DNA of 5,764 bases from Chitinophagaceae bacterium (GTDB lineage: Bacteria > Bacteroidota > Bacteroidia > Chitinophagales > Chitinophagaceae), in assembly GCA_003151295.1 (NCBI GenBank), contig PLXD01000197.1:1507-7270 (forward strand), written 5' to 3'. The notes beneath the pieces are model-generated. The model made no database searches. It saw only the letters and a list, made by a program, of their open reading frames with translations, and was not told the origin of the DNA. Every line of letters begins with the position of its first letter. Position 1 is the stretch's first letter. Both the position numbers and the translations under genes were made by a program. Shown one piece after another: positions 1 to 5,563 of this stretch.

Positions 1-861
1 GATACCATAGCTCCATTGGAAGGCATAGTCTTTACCCAAGCCATCTTTGTCGGAATACATGCGGTTCGTATGGGTCAGCTCCGTTCTCCCACCCCGCATG
101 GTCTCTTTGACATTTTCCTGCATGGGAAGGTTGCTCATCGCAAAAGCGCCAAACCCGATCCCGCCTGCCCCAGCGGCAATGGTCAGGCTAATAAAAGCCT
201 GCTTCAATTTTTTTTGCTTCCAGCAATACACCAGAAAAGGAATGGTAAGGGCGCCCATAATAAGCAACGTATAATACACGATCTGCAGATGCTGCGTTCC
301 TACCTGGAAGGAGAATAGGATGGACAGCAAGGCCGCTCCCCAGAGATATCTGTGTTGAAAGATCAGCAGGAGACTCGCGATCACCGCCGGCGCATACCCG
401 ATGGCCGATAACTCCGTGTTATGCCCGGCGACGACAAGGATAGGATCAAAACTGCAATAGGAATAGGCGAGGGCCGAGAGGATCCCGATCCAGGGGTTAA
501 CCCGGAGAACCATGGTCAGGAAATAGAAGCAGATGCAGGCAAGAAAGAAAAAAGCGATCGGGTTGGGGAGTCCCAGTGTTAGTAAATAACTCAGCCACCC
601 GATGGTGATCCTGGATTGGGAGTCCATCGCGATCGTGTAAGCGGGCATCCCGCTGAACATGCTCTCCGTCCATAGGGGAAAATGTCCATGTTTCTCTTTG
701 AACTCGAAGGACTGTTGCGCCATCCCCTTCCAATGTACTACATCTGACTGTTGGACCACTTTTCCTTCCAGGATCGGCCTGCAATATACAACGGCGACGA
801 TCAGAAAGACGAGGACGGCGATCGCATGCGGATATGCTTTTTTCAGCCAGGAAGTATTCAT
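1..861 (-). CDS. YfhO-family polytopic membrane protein (N-terminal part, runs off left edge)
   Basis: The minus strand is open for 287 codons from the ATG at 861 to the window edge with no stop, so the C-terminal part is missing; relatives are roughly 800 residues. A short basic N-terminus leads into a first membrane helix (about residues 11-28). A large extracytoplasmic loop follows, holding QQSDVVHWKGMAQ (37-49) and FPLWTESMFSGMPAY (61-75). Further hydrophobic helices lie at about 102-121, 125-140, 155-187, 196-213 and 223-242. The last visible stretch, KDYAFQWSYG (277-286), is typical of Bacteroidota YfhO proteins. Family knowledge: YfhO proteins are GT-C-like membrane proteins, and Bacillus/Listeria members glycosylate lipoteichoic acid. 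Bacteroidota lack that polymer, so the substrate here is unknown. D40 in the first loop is a candidate for the catalytic acid that GT-C enzymes carry there (inference). No in-frame ATG lies upstream before a stop at 925-927. The gene starts 38 bases after the Crp-like gene, so read-through from it is plausible. Confidence 0.85.
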   Translation of the reverse strand, partial: MNTSWLKKAYPHAIAVLVFLIVAVVYCRPILEGKVVQQSDVVHWKGMAQQSFEFKEKHGHFPLWTESMFSGMPAYTIAMDSQSRITIGWLSYLLTLGLPNPIAFFFLACICFYFLTMVLRVNPWIGILSALAYSYCSFDPILVVAGHNTELSAIGYAPAVIASLLLIFQHRYLWGAALLSILFSFQVGTQHLQIVYYTLLIMGALTIPFLVYCWKQKKLKQAFISLTIAAGAGGIGFGAFAMSNLPMQENVKETMRGGRTELTHTNRMYSDKDGLGKDYAFQWSYGI

Positions 862-899
862 GATGGAAAGGGTGATTTTAACGGGAAAATACAGGTATT

Positions 900-1604
900 T
901 CAGCAATTTGCCACCTTCAGCAATTTATGCACATCCGTTACGACGATCTTCCTTCCCCTCGTTTCTACCAGGCCTTCCACTTTAAAATCCTTTAGGATCC
1001 TGACAATATTTTCCCTGGCCGTGCCTACGAGGCTAGCCAAGTCTTCTCTCGATAAATTGATGGCAACCTCCATGCCGGGCAGGTAATTTTCTTTATACTT
1101 TTCTCTCATGACCACCAATTGTGTGGCTAAACGTTCCCTTACGCTTCGCTGGGCAAAGTAGCTTACATTATAGGCAAATACGGAGAACTCATGGCTAAGC
1201 AGTTTCAGCAATCGTTGAGATAGTACTTTGGAGGTATGCAGGGCTTCGAGAAAATCCTCTTTGGGAATAAAGGCAATTAAACAGTCTTCCAGGGCCGCAG
1301 CCGAATCAGGATAACGTTCTTCCGACAGGATAGCGTGATATCCGATCAATTCACCGCTATTGGCCACATAAATGATTTGCTCCCGACCCTCCTTGTCCAC
1401 CTTGTATTTTTTTACCATGCCATTGCGGATGAAGAAGATGCCGGTGGGAAAAGCGCCGTCCCGGAATAGGATCTCTCCTTTGCTGTAATGCTGGTCGCTC
1501 ATGTGACCGGTAAGTATCGAGACATCCTCCGGCGGTAGTGCCGTAAGAATGGAATGACTTTTAAAGTCCCATTTATCCATTGGAAAAAGACCGCTAATGC
1601 TCAT
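900..1604 (-). CDS. Crp/Fnr-family transcriptional regulator
   Basis: This 234-residue protein has the usual family length and order. A cyclic-nucleotide-binding-like beta roll (about 19-120) contains KGEILFRDG (42-50) and IFFIRNG (56-62). A long dimerisation helix (about 120-155) is followed by a Crp-type winged helix-turn-helix (about 153-230). The recognition helix GTARENIVRIL (194-204) aligns with E. coli CRP CSRETVGRIL. R197, E198 and R202 match CRP R180, E181 and R185, which read GTGA half-sites. In the phosphate-binding segment, CRP E72 and R82 align with Y89 and D100, so canonical cAMP binding looks doubtful. There is no N-terminal cysteine cluster; the only cysteines are C108 and C234, so it is not an FNR-type Fe-S sensor. 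The first ATG was chosen, but M9 (at 1580) is also possible; no good ribosome binding site separates them. It is divergent from the methyltransferase and upstream of the YfhO gene. The ligand and regulon are unknown. Confidence 0.93.
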   Translation of the reverse strand: MSISGLFPMDKWDFKSHSILTALPPEDVSILTGHMSDQHYSKGEILFRDGAFPTGIFFIRNGMVKKYKVDKEGREQIIYVANSGELIGYHAILSEERYPDSAAALEDCLIAFIPKEDFLEALHTSKVLSQRLLKLLSHEFSVFAYNVSYFAQRSVRERLATQLVVMREKYKENYLPGMEVAINLSREDLASLVGTARENIVRILKDFKVEGLVETRGRKIVVTDVHKLLKVANC

Positions 1605-1611
1605 GACCTGG

Positions 1612-1619
1612 CGAAATTA
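1612..1619 (-). promoter_or_regulatory. Weak -7 promoter element for the Crp-like gene
   Basis: On the minus strand TAATTTCG matches the Bacteroidota -7 form TAnnTTTG with one mismatch, ending seven bases before the ATG at 1604. I see no clear -33 TTG at the expected distance; that position is covered by the palindrome at 1632-1645. If real, the palindrome would be centred about 32 bases upstream of the transcription start, a position suited to autorepression. Confidence 0.25.
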
Positions 1620-1631
1620 ACCTTTTAAAAA

Positions 1632-1645
1632 TTGACATAAGTCAC
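1632..1645. promoter_or_regulatory. Candidate Crp/Fnr-type operator
   Basis: The sequence TTGACATAAGTCAC contains the perfect inverted repeat TGAC-N4-GTCA. Read CRP-style it is TTGA-N6-TCAC, with one FNR-like half (TTGA) and one CRP-like half (GTGA on the other strand). It lies between the Crp-like gene and the methyltransferase, the usual place for an autoregulatory site. The recognition helix of the neighbouring regulator has the R-E-x-x-x-R pattern that reads GTGA. Binding is inferred from sequence and position only. Confidence 0.5.
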
Positions 1646-1666
1646 TTTTTAGAGTGATAAGATGCA

Positions 1667-1697
1667 TTGTTCCCGACAGGGGTTTGACCTAACTTTG
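1667..1697 (+). promoter_or_regulatory. Bacteroidota-type promoter of the methyltransferase gene
   Basis: A -33-like TTG (1667-1669) and a perfect -7 match TAACTTTG (1690-1697) are separated by 20 bases, within the normal range for the primary sigma factor of Bacteroidota. Transcription normally starts a few bases after the TTTG, which here falls at or next to the ATG at 1702. The mRNA would then be leaderless or nearly so. No other suitable start codon occurs downstream before the conserved part of the protein. Confidence 0.65.
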
Positions 1698-1701
1698 CAA
1701 T

Positions 1702-2316
1702 ATGGATAATTCAACTGACACAGTGTCAAAATTGCCCTTGGATAGATGGTTCGCAGGCGATGCGCAGTTTCATCAGCTGTATCCTCTTTCTGTCCGGGAC
1801 TTGTCCAGGAGGCATTGGACGCCCTTGAAGGTAGCACGGGAGGCGGCTCAATTCCTGGTATCGGAAAAAGGAGTTCGGGTATTGGATATCGGAAGCGGGG
1901 TGGGCAAGTTTTGTCTGTCCGCCGCCCACGATCACCCTGATGCTTATTTTTATGGAGTGGAGCAACGCAGTGACCTGGTCGGTCATGCTGAAGCAGCTAA
2001 AAATATACTGGGCCTGCCGAACGTATCTTTTATTCATGGAAATTTTACGCAACTCGATCTGAAACAGTACGATCACTTTTATTTCTACAATTCATTTTAC
2101 GAGAACCTGGACGGCACCGATAAGATAGACGATAACATATTGTACTCGGAGAATTTATATAATTATTACACCCACTATTTGTTCAGGCAGTTGGAAAAAA
2201 TGCCTTCGGGGACAAGGGTGGTGACCCTTTGTAGCCTGGAAGAAGAGATGCCGCCTTCTTATCATGCCTTATATTGCGGTCCGGACAACATGTTGAAATT
2301 TCACATAAAAGAATAG
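1702..2316 (+). CDS. Class I SAM-dependent methyltransferase, DOT1-like motif layout, substrate unknown
   Basis: The product has 204 residues. SAM-binding motif I is VLDIGSGVGKF (60-70). The acidic ribose-binding motif is GVEQR (85-89), with E87 the likely ribose ligand. GNFTQLD (113-119) follows, and then an aromatic motif IV-like strand, DHFYFYNSFYEN (124-135). A final core strand MPSGTRVVTL (167-176) completes a compact single-domain Rossmann fold. The N-terminal segment FHQLYPLS...RRHWTPL (23-42) precedes the core and probably helps form the substrate site. The combination GSGVG, GVE, an Asn-aromatic motif IV and a closing SGTRVV strand resembles DOT1-type methyltransferases, although the protein is short and this is a motif-level comparison only. 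No signal peptide is seen, so it should be cytoplasmic. The start at 1702 is the only ATG before the conserved region, and the promoter abuts it. It is divergent from the Crp-like gene, which may control it. Confidence 0.88.
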   Translation: MDNSTDTVSKLPLDRWFAGDAQFHQLYPLSVRDLSRRHWTPLKVAREAAQFLVSEKGVRVLDIGSGVGKFCLSAAHDHPDAYFYGVEQRSDLVGHAEAAKNILGLPNVSFIHGNFTQLDLKQYDHFYFYNSFYENLDGTDKIDDNILYSENLYNYYTHYLFRQLEKMPSGTRVVTLCSLEEEMPPSYHALYCGPDNMLKFHIKE

Positions 2317-2465
2317 GGTTCAGGGAAGAATCAAGGCATCGGGGTGGGTCACCGCCCTGCAAAGGGCCGTCGAGGTGGTGGCGGGGTCGAAAAATTAGAT
2401 TGTGCAATCAATTGATGTTTTTTTGCTTGATTAGATTAAATTTGTCATTCCTAAATCATCAATGT
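2317..2465 (+). promoter_or_regulatory. Intergenic region with promoter and overlapping palindromes upstream of the NIPSNAP gene
   Basis: A -7 match TAAATTTG lies at 2437-2444, with a possible -33 TTG at 2412-2414 (22-base spacer, slightly long). This gives a leader of about 15-20 bases before the ATG at 2466. Two inverted repeats overlap just upstream: GATTG-TG-CAATC (2398-2409) and the perfect palindrome ATCAATTGAT (2407-2416). The second covers the putative -33 element. Earlier in the gap, GCCCT-GCAA-AGGGC (2354-2367) can form a small hairpin, but no T-run follows it, so it is not a convincing terminator. Confidence 0.5.
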
Positions 2466-3305
2466 ATGGACAGGCGGAAATTTGTAAAGTCGACGCTATT
2501 CATGGGTTCCGTGATCGGCGGCGTCATTCCTCTTAAAAATTCAGTGGCTTTTATGGAAAATGAAAAAGACAAGAAGCACGAGAAGGACACTATGCAAGAA
2601 AAAAACAAAAAGCAGCAATGGTACGAGCTCCGGACCTATATTTTTGCAAGTGACGCTCAGCGGCAATTGACCGGCGCCTATTTGGAGCAGTCGGCCCTGC
2701 CGGCCCTCAACCGTGCCGGGATCGGAAATGTAGGAGTTTTCTCCGAATGGCAGCCTCAGGGAATGGGGAAGCTATTTTTACTGATCCCTTTTGACTCCAT
2801 AGAATCGTTTGCCGCCATCAACGGAAAACTGGCCCATGACGCGGCCTACCTGAAAGCCGGCGAGGCATATTTATCAGCCCCGCCAGACAACCCGGCCTAC
2901 GAACGCATAGAAAGCTCGCTGTTGAGGGCGTTTTTGCACATGCCCCTGATCGAGGCGCCGGAAAAGAAGGAACGCCTGTTCGAATTACGATGTTATGAGA
3001 GCCCTTCTGAAGCGGCGGGTCAAAAGAAAATAGAGATGTTCAACGAAGCCGGAGAAATTGATGTTTTTAAAAAGATCGGCGCAAAACCCGTATTCTTCGG
3101 CGAAACGATCATCGGTGAGCACAGGCCCAACCTGACCTATATGCTTTGTTTCGATAACATGGAAGCGCATGATGCGCGCTGGAAGGCGTTCGGCAGCGAC
3201 CCGGAATGGAAAAAGATCAGTGCGATGCCCGAATATTCGGACGCCAGGCTGATCTCTAAAATTACCCGTACTTTCCTCGCGCCTACCGGTTATTCGCAGG
3301 TATAA
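2466..3305 (+). CDS. Exported NIPSNAP-family protein with two NIPSNAP domains
   Basis: The product has 279 residues. It opens with a Tat-like signal: the twin arginine in MDRRKFVKS, then a hydrophobic stretch at about 10-22 and a possible cleavage after SVA (26-28). There is no lipobox cysteine. A very charged Lys/Glu linker (31-50) leads to the first NIPSNAP-type alpha-beta domain, beginning WYELRTYIF (52-60) and running to about 158. A second copy begins LFELRCYES (171-179) and ends near 272. NIPSNAP domains are ferredoxin-like dimeric alpha-beta barrels. Bacterial secreted members have no well-established reaction, so none is assigned. The frame is open further upstream, but that part overlaps the methyltransferase end; the twin-arginine signal and the promoter at 2437-2444 support 2466 as the start. 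It converges on the lipoprotein gene, 67 bases away. Confidence 0.85.
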   Translation: MDRRKFVKSTLFMGSVIGGVIPLKNSVAFMENEKDKKHEKDTMQEKNKKQQWYELRTYIFASDAQRQLTGAYLEQSALPALNRAGIGNVGVFSEWQPQGMGKLFLLIPFDSIESFAAINGKLAHDAAYLKAGEAYLSAPPDNPAYERIESSLLRAFLHMPLIEAPEKKERLFELRCYESPSEAAGQKKIEMFNEAGEIDVFKKIGAKPVFFGETIIGEHRPNLTYMLCFDNMEAHDARWKAFGSDPEWKKISAMPEYSDARLISKITRTFLAPTGYSQV

Positions 3306-3372
3306 ATTCGATGGTGCCGTTCGGTAAATATAATTTCGCAGTTGTAAAGGGTTTAAGCAAGATCGATTCATA

Positions 3373-3969
3373 CTATTTCAAGAATCCCTCGTCCTTCATC
3401 TTCTTATACACCGCATTGCTCACTGAGCTAAAAAGCTCGCCCCTGGGGGGATCGATGGTGCTGGTATTCCCGGTCCATATCAGCTTATCCCGTTTCAGCG
3501 AGTAAACGTTCACTTCTACATTATATATCTTGTCCGTGGTATAATAGCCCGGATCGTAGTAGCCTGGATAGGAATAACCCCAAAAGCCGCGCCAGCTGCG
3601 ATAGTATACGGGGTAGGATCCCGGAACATAGCGCGTATTCTTGTCTATGTTTACCAAACGCATCACTACGACGCCGTCATAACCTTCGCTTTTCAACTTG
3701 GAATTATAAAAGTCTTCGTTTTCTTTAAGATCGCCGATTCCCAATTCCTTGTAGGATTGTACGGCTTTGCCAGGGAAGAGGGCCGCCATATCATCTTCCA
3801 CCTTCCTGCGCACCGTCTCGTTCTTTAAGAGTGCCGCCACGACGAATTTGTGTATTTCGTCTGTATTAACGGTGACTTCGGGATCCCGCCAACTATTGAC
3901 AATGGTTGTGTGAGGACTGCAGGCAAACAATGTGGTCATTAAAAGACCGAAAAATAGACTCGTTTTCAT
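3373..3969 (-). CDS. Predicted lipoprotein, DUF4136-like
   Basis: The product has 198 residues. A lipoprotein signal peptide MKTSLFFGLLMTTLFAC places the lipidated cysteine at residue 17 (lipobox LFAC). No acidic residues follow the cysteine, so the Bacteroidota surface-export signal appears absent and a periplasm-facing location is likely. The body shows the pattern of DUF4136 proteins: NSWRDPE near the start (25-31), VVAALLKNETVRRKVEDD (43-60), an SYKELG segment (72-77), a GYDGVVVMRLV strand (97-107), and a C-terminal WTGNTST (165-171). A glycine/tyrosine/tryptophan-rich insert (about 119-143) sits between core strands. Family function is unknown. The frame can be extended 12 codons to an ATG at 4005, but that would put residues in front of the signal peptide, so 3969 is preferred. 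I found no -7 promoter match upstream and no terminator in the 67-bp convergent gap at its 3' end. Confidence 0.8.
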   Translation of the reverse strand: MKTSLFFGLLMTTLFACSPHTTIVNSWRDPEVTVNTDEIHKFVVAALLKNETVRRKVEDDMAALFPGKAVQSYKELGIGDLKENEDFYNSKLKSEGYDGVVVMRLVNIDKNTRYVPGSYPVYYRSWRGFWGYSYPGYYDPGYYTTDKIYNVEVNVYSLKRDKLIWTGNTSTIDPPRGELFSSVSNAVYKKMKDEGFLK

Positions 3970-4029
3970 GTTTGTAGTTTTATTTATGGTGAATGAATAT
4001 CCCACTTTTTAAAGGAGGGACGGCAATTT

Positions 4030-4060
4030 GTTTTGTATTCTCTCCATGGGGGTTTTGTAT
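4030..4060. repeat. Direct repeat GTTTTGTAT, two copies 22 bp apart
   Basis: GTTTTGTAT occurs at 4030-4038 and again at 4052-4060. The 22-base offset is about two DNA helical turns, which would put both copies on one face of the helix. It lies 61 to 91 bases upstream of the lipoprotein start. It could be a pair of regulator sites, or chance in an AT-rich stretch. Confidence 0.3.
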
Positions 4061-4138
4061 ATTATTTGCAAAAGATCTTGTTCAGGTACCCAGCAAAGTC
4101 CGGGCCGTGGAGGAATACGATCCCTGGCGCTGGGCTGA

Positions 4139-4273
4139 CTATTTTTTTATATACTTCCCGGAAAGCAGTTGTGACAGTGCGATCAGGTGTGCATCTTTTT
4201 CCCCATTATTTCCTACCTTTTCCATGAAATGCAGTCATTCCGGCTTACCGGCAACCATACAGATAATGAGCAT
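4139..4273 (-). pseudogene. Possible short gene remnant or small ORF with an internal stop
   Basis: Read on the minus strand from the ATG at 4273, the frame gives 12 residues, a TGA at 4237-4235, then 31 more residues to a TAG at 4141-4139. The downstream part can start at its own ATG (4225) to give a 28-residue peptide beginning MEKVGNNGEKDAHLIALSQL. The amino-acid make-up on both sides of the stop looks protein-like (MVAGKPE, then LHFMEKVG). I do not recognise a family. It may be a decayed gene, a genuine small ORF, or chance. Confidence 0.2.
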
Positions 4274-4332
4274 AGTTTTAGATACATAGGGATAAATAAA
4301 ATTACACCCTAAATTAATCAGCCTCCGATAGT

Positions 4333-5514
4333 ATGAAGATGCGAATGAAACTTGTATTGCTTTCGATCGTGATAGCCCACTTCTCCTTCGCACAGAATGG
4401 GCACCCCACAGATAGCCTTCCCGGGCCGCCGCTTAAAAAACATAGTTTTCATTTATTGGGTGGCCAGAACGAAAAGGCCCGTGAAGGCAAACTATTGCTG
4501 ACTCCTTTCTTTTTCCCCGGATACACTCCCGATATCCAATATAGCGTTGCCGGAGGGGCCATTATCTCCTTTTCGACCAAGCCCTCGGATAGTACCCTTC
4601 CCCGATCCTCCACCCCCCTCACGGTTACTTATTCCTCGACCCATGCCTTCATACTCAGTACCAGCATGATCACTTTCTGGCTCCATGATCATTTGAGGGT
4701 CTATGCTTTCATTCAATATAAGAATTATATGGATGCTTATTTCGGGATCGGGTATGAGAATGCCGTCAATACGTCTTTTCCGGATTCGACTAATTTCAAC
4801 AGGAGTTTTTTCATTTTCCAGTTGCGCCCGCTCTGGAAGCTCCACAAGCACTTATTTGCCGGTATCAATATGGACTTTAATCAAAACATATTATGGAACA
4901 TCAACCCTCATATGAAGCATGATCCCAATTACCAGGAATTCGGGCAATATATTGTGAATACCGGGATTGGAGGTATAGTGAGTTACGATTCGCGCGATGT
5001 AGCCCAAAATCCTTACAGGGGAATTTATTCAACGCTCATTTACACGTCTTATCAGAAGGCGACAGGCGGGAATACGCAGTTCCAGGCCCTGGATTTCGAT
5101 ACCCGCTGGTACCTGCCTTTGTCGGCCACAAAGGTCCGGATCCTCGCCATTAACTGGAGATCCAGGTACGATTTCGGTTCGACGCCCTTCACTTCCCTGA
5201 TCAGCCTGGGCACTTCCCAGGATCTTCGCGGTTTACGTTTTGGACAGTTTCGTGATCAATACCTGAATTATCTTATTACGGAATACCGGTATAAATTTTA
5301 TCGCAACGACAAGCCCACCCGCTTCGGCTTTGTGGTATGGACCGGCATGGGAGCCATCGGCGGTAGCGTCGGACAGGCATTTTTCCAGCAGCCGCTGACC
5401 GATTTCGGCCTCGGCTTCCGTTTCGAAGTGCAGCCCCGTCTCAATGTGCGTGTCGACCTGGGCTTCTCCTCCACCCACACGGCCACCTATGTTAATTTCC
5501 TGGAATCGTATTAA
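4333..5514 (+). CDS. BamA/TamA-like outer-membrane beta-barrel protein without POTRA domains
   Basis: The product has 393 residues. A signal peptide (1-20, ending FSFA before QNG) is followed by a short linker and then amphipathic beta strands to the end, about 340 residues, enough for a 16-strand barrel. Family marks are the first-strand region LLLTPFFFPGYTPD (54-67), YDSRDVAQNPYRG (218-230), the loop-6-like motif LRGLRFGQFRD (298-308) with its RG and RD, and ITEYRYKF (315-322). The C-terminus ends in tyrosine (FLESY), as expected of a signal recognised by the BAM machinery. POTRA domains, which bind clients in BamA and TamA, are absent, so a general assembly role is unlikely; such stand-alone surface-antigen-type barrels have no settled function. 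M1, M3 and M5 are all possible starts; M5 gives the most compact signal peptide. The next gene starts 49 bases downstream on the same strand. Confidence 0.85.
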   Translation: MKMRMKLVLLSIVIAHFSFAQNGHPTDSLPGPPLKKHSFHLLGGQNEKAREGKLLLTPFFFPGYTPDIQYSVAGGAIISFSTKPSDSTLPRSSTPLTVTYSSTHAFILSTSMITFWLHDHLRVYAFIQYKNYMDAYFGIGYENAVNTSFPDSTNFNRSFFIFQLRPLWKLHKHLFAGINMDFNQNILWNINPHMKHDPNYQEFGQYIVNTGIGGIVSYDSRDVAQNPYRGIYSTLIYTSYQKATGGNTQFQALDFDTRWYLPLSATKVRILAINWRSRYDFGSTPFTSLISLGTSQDLRGLRFGQFRDQYLNYLITEYRYKFYRNDKPTRFGFVVWTGMGAIGGSVGQAFFQQPLTDFGLGFRFEVQPRLNVRVDLGFSSTHTATYVNFLESY

Positions 5515-5542
5515 TTGCGGGAAAACCATTCTTCTTATCTTG
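5515..5542 (+). promoter_or_regulatory. Weak promoter candidate before the last gene
   Basis: TTG (5515-5517) and TATCTTG (5536-5542) are 18 bases apart. The second resembles the -7 form TAnnTTTG with one T missing. It begins right after the stop codon of the barrel gene, leaving a leader of about 15-20 bases before the ATG at 5564. Co-transcription with the barrel gene is the alternative. Confidence 0.25.
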
Positions 5543-5563
5543 TAGGCGAATATCCTGCAATCC

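Larger units (their letters stand above)
3970..4332. other. 363-bp divergent intergenic region
   Basis: This stretch separates the lipoprotein gene from the outer-membrane protein gene and should hold both promoters. I found no good TAnnTTTG element for either gene; TAAATTAA at 4310-4317 is only a weak candidate for the plus-strand gene. It contains a 9-base direct repeat GTTTTGTAT (4030-4038 and 4052-4060, 22 bases apart) and an interrupted short frame on the minus strand (4139-4273). The plus-strand open frame across 3993-4289 has an odd composition and no recognisable domain, so I do not call it a gene. Confidence 0.5.

Noticed and set aside
497..1086. Several open frames overlapping the YfhO and Crp-like genes
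   Set aside because: The minus-strand YfhO and Crp-like products are strongly recognisable across the same bases, so these are shadows.
2354..2367. GCCCT-GCAA-AGGGC hairpin after the methyltransferase gene as a Rho-independent terminator
   Set aside because: The stem is only five base pairs and no T-run follows on either strand at a useful distance.
2274..2465. Upstream in-frame extension of the NIPSNAP gene to an ATG at 2274
   Set aside because: It overlaps the end of the methyltransferase gene, has an unnatural composition, and would bury the twin-arginine signal peptide that begins at 2466.
2985..3371. 128-codon minus-strand open frame across the end of the NIPSNAP gene
   Set aside because: It lies antisense to a clear conserved domain and has no recognisable features; it is a shadow frame.
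3306..3372. Bidirectional terminator between the convergent NIPSNAP and lipoprotein genes
   Set aside because: I searched for a stable hairpin with flanking A/T runs and found none.
4249..4262. CCGG-CTTA-CCGG short hairpin in the intergenic region (approximate position)
   Set aside because: The arms are only four bases and each is self-complementary; nothing supports a function.
3993..4289. 98-codon plus-strand open frame between the lipoprotein and barrel genes
   Set aside because: Its composition is odd (Cys/Phe/Ser-rich), no domain is recognisable, and it overlaps the expected promoters of both flanking genes.
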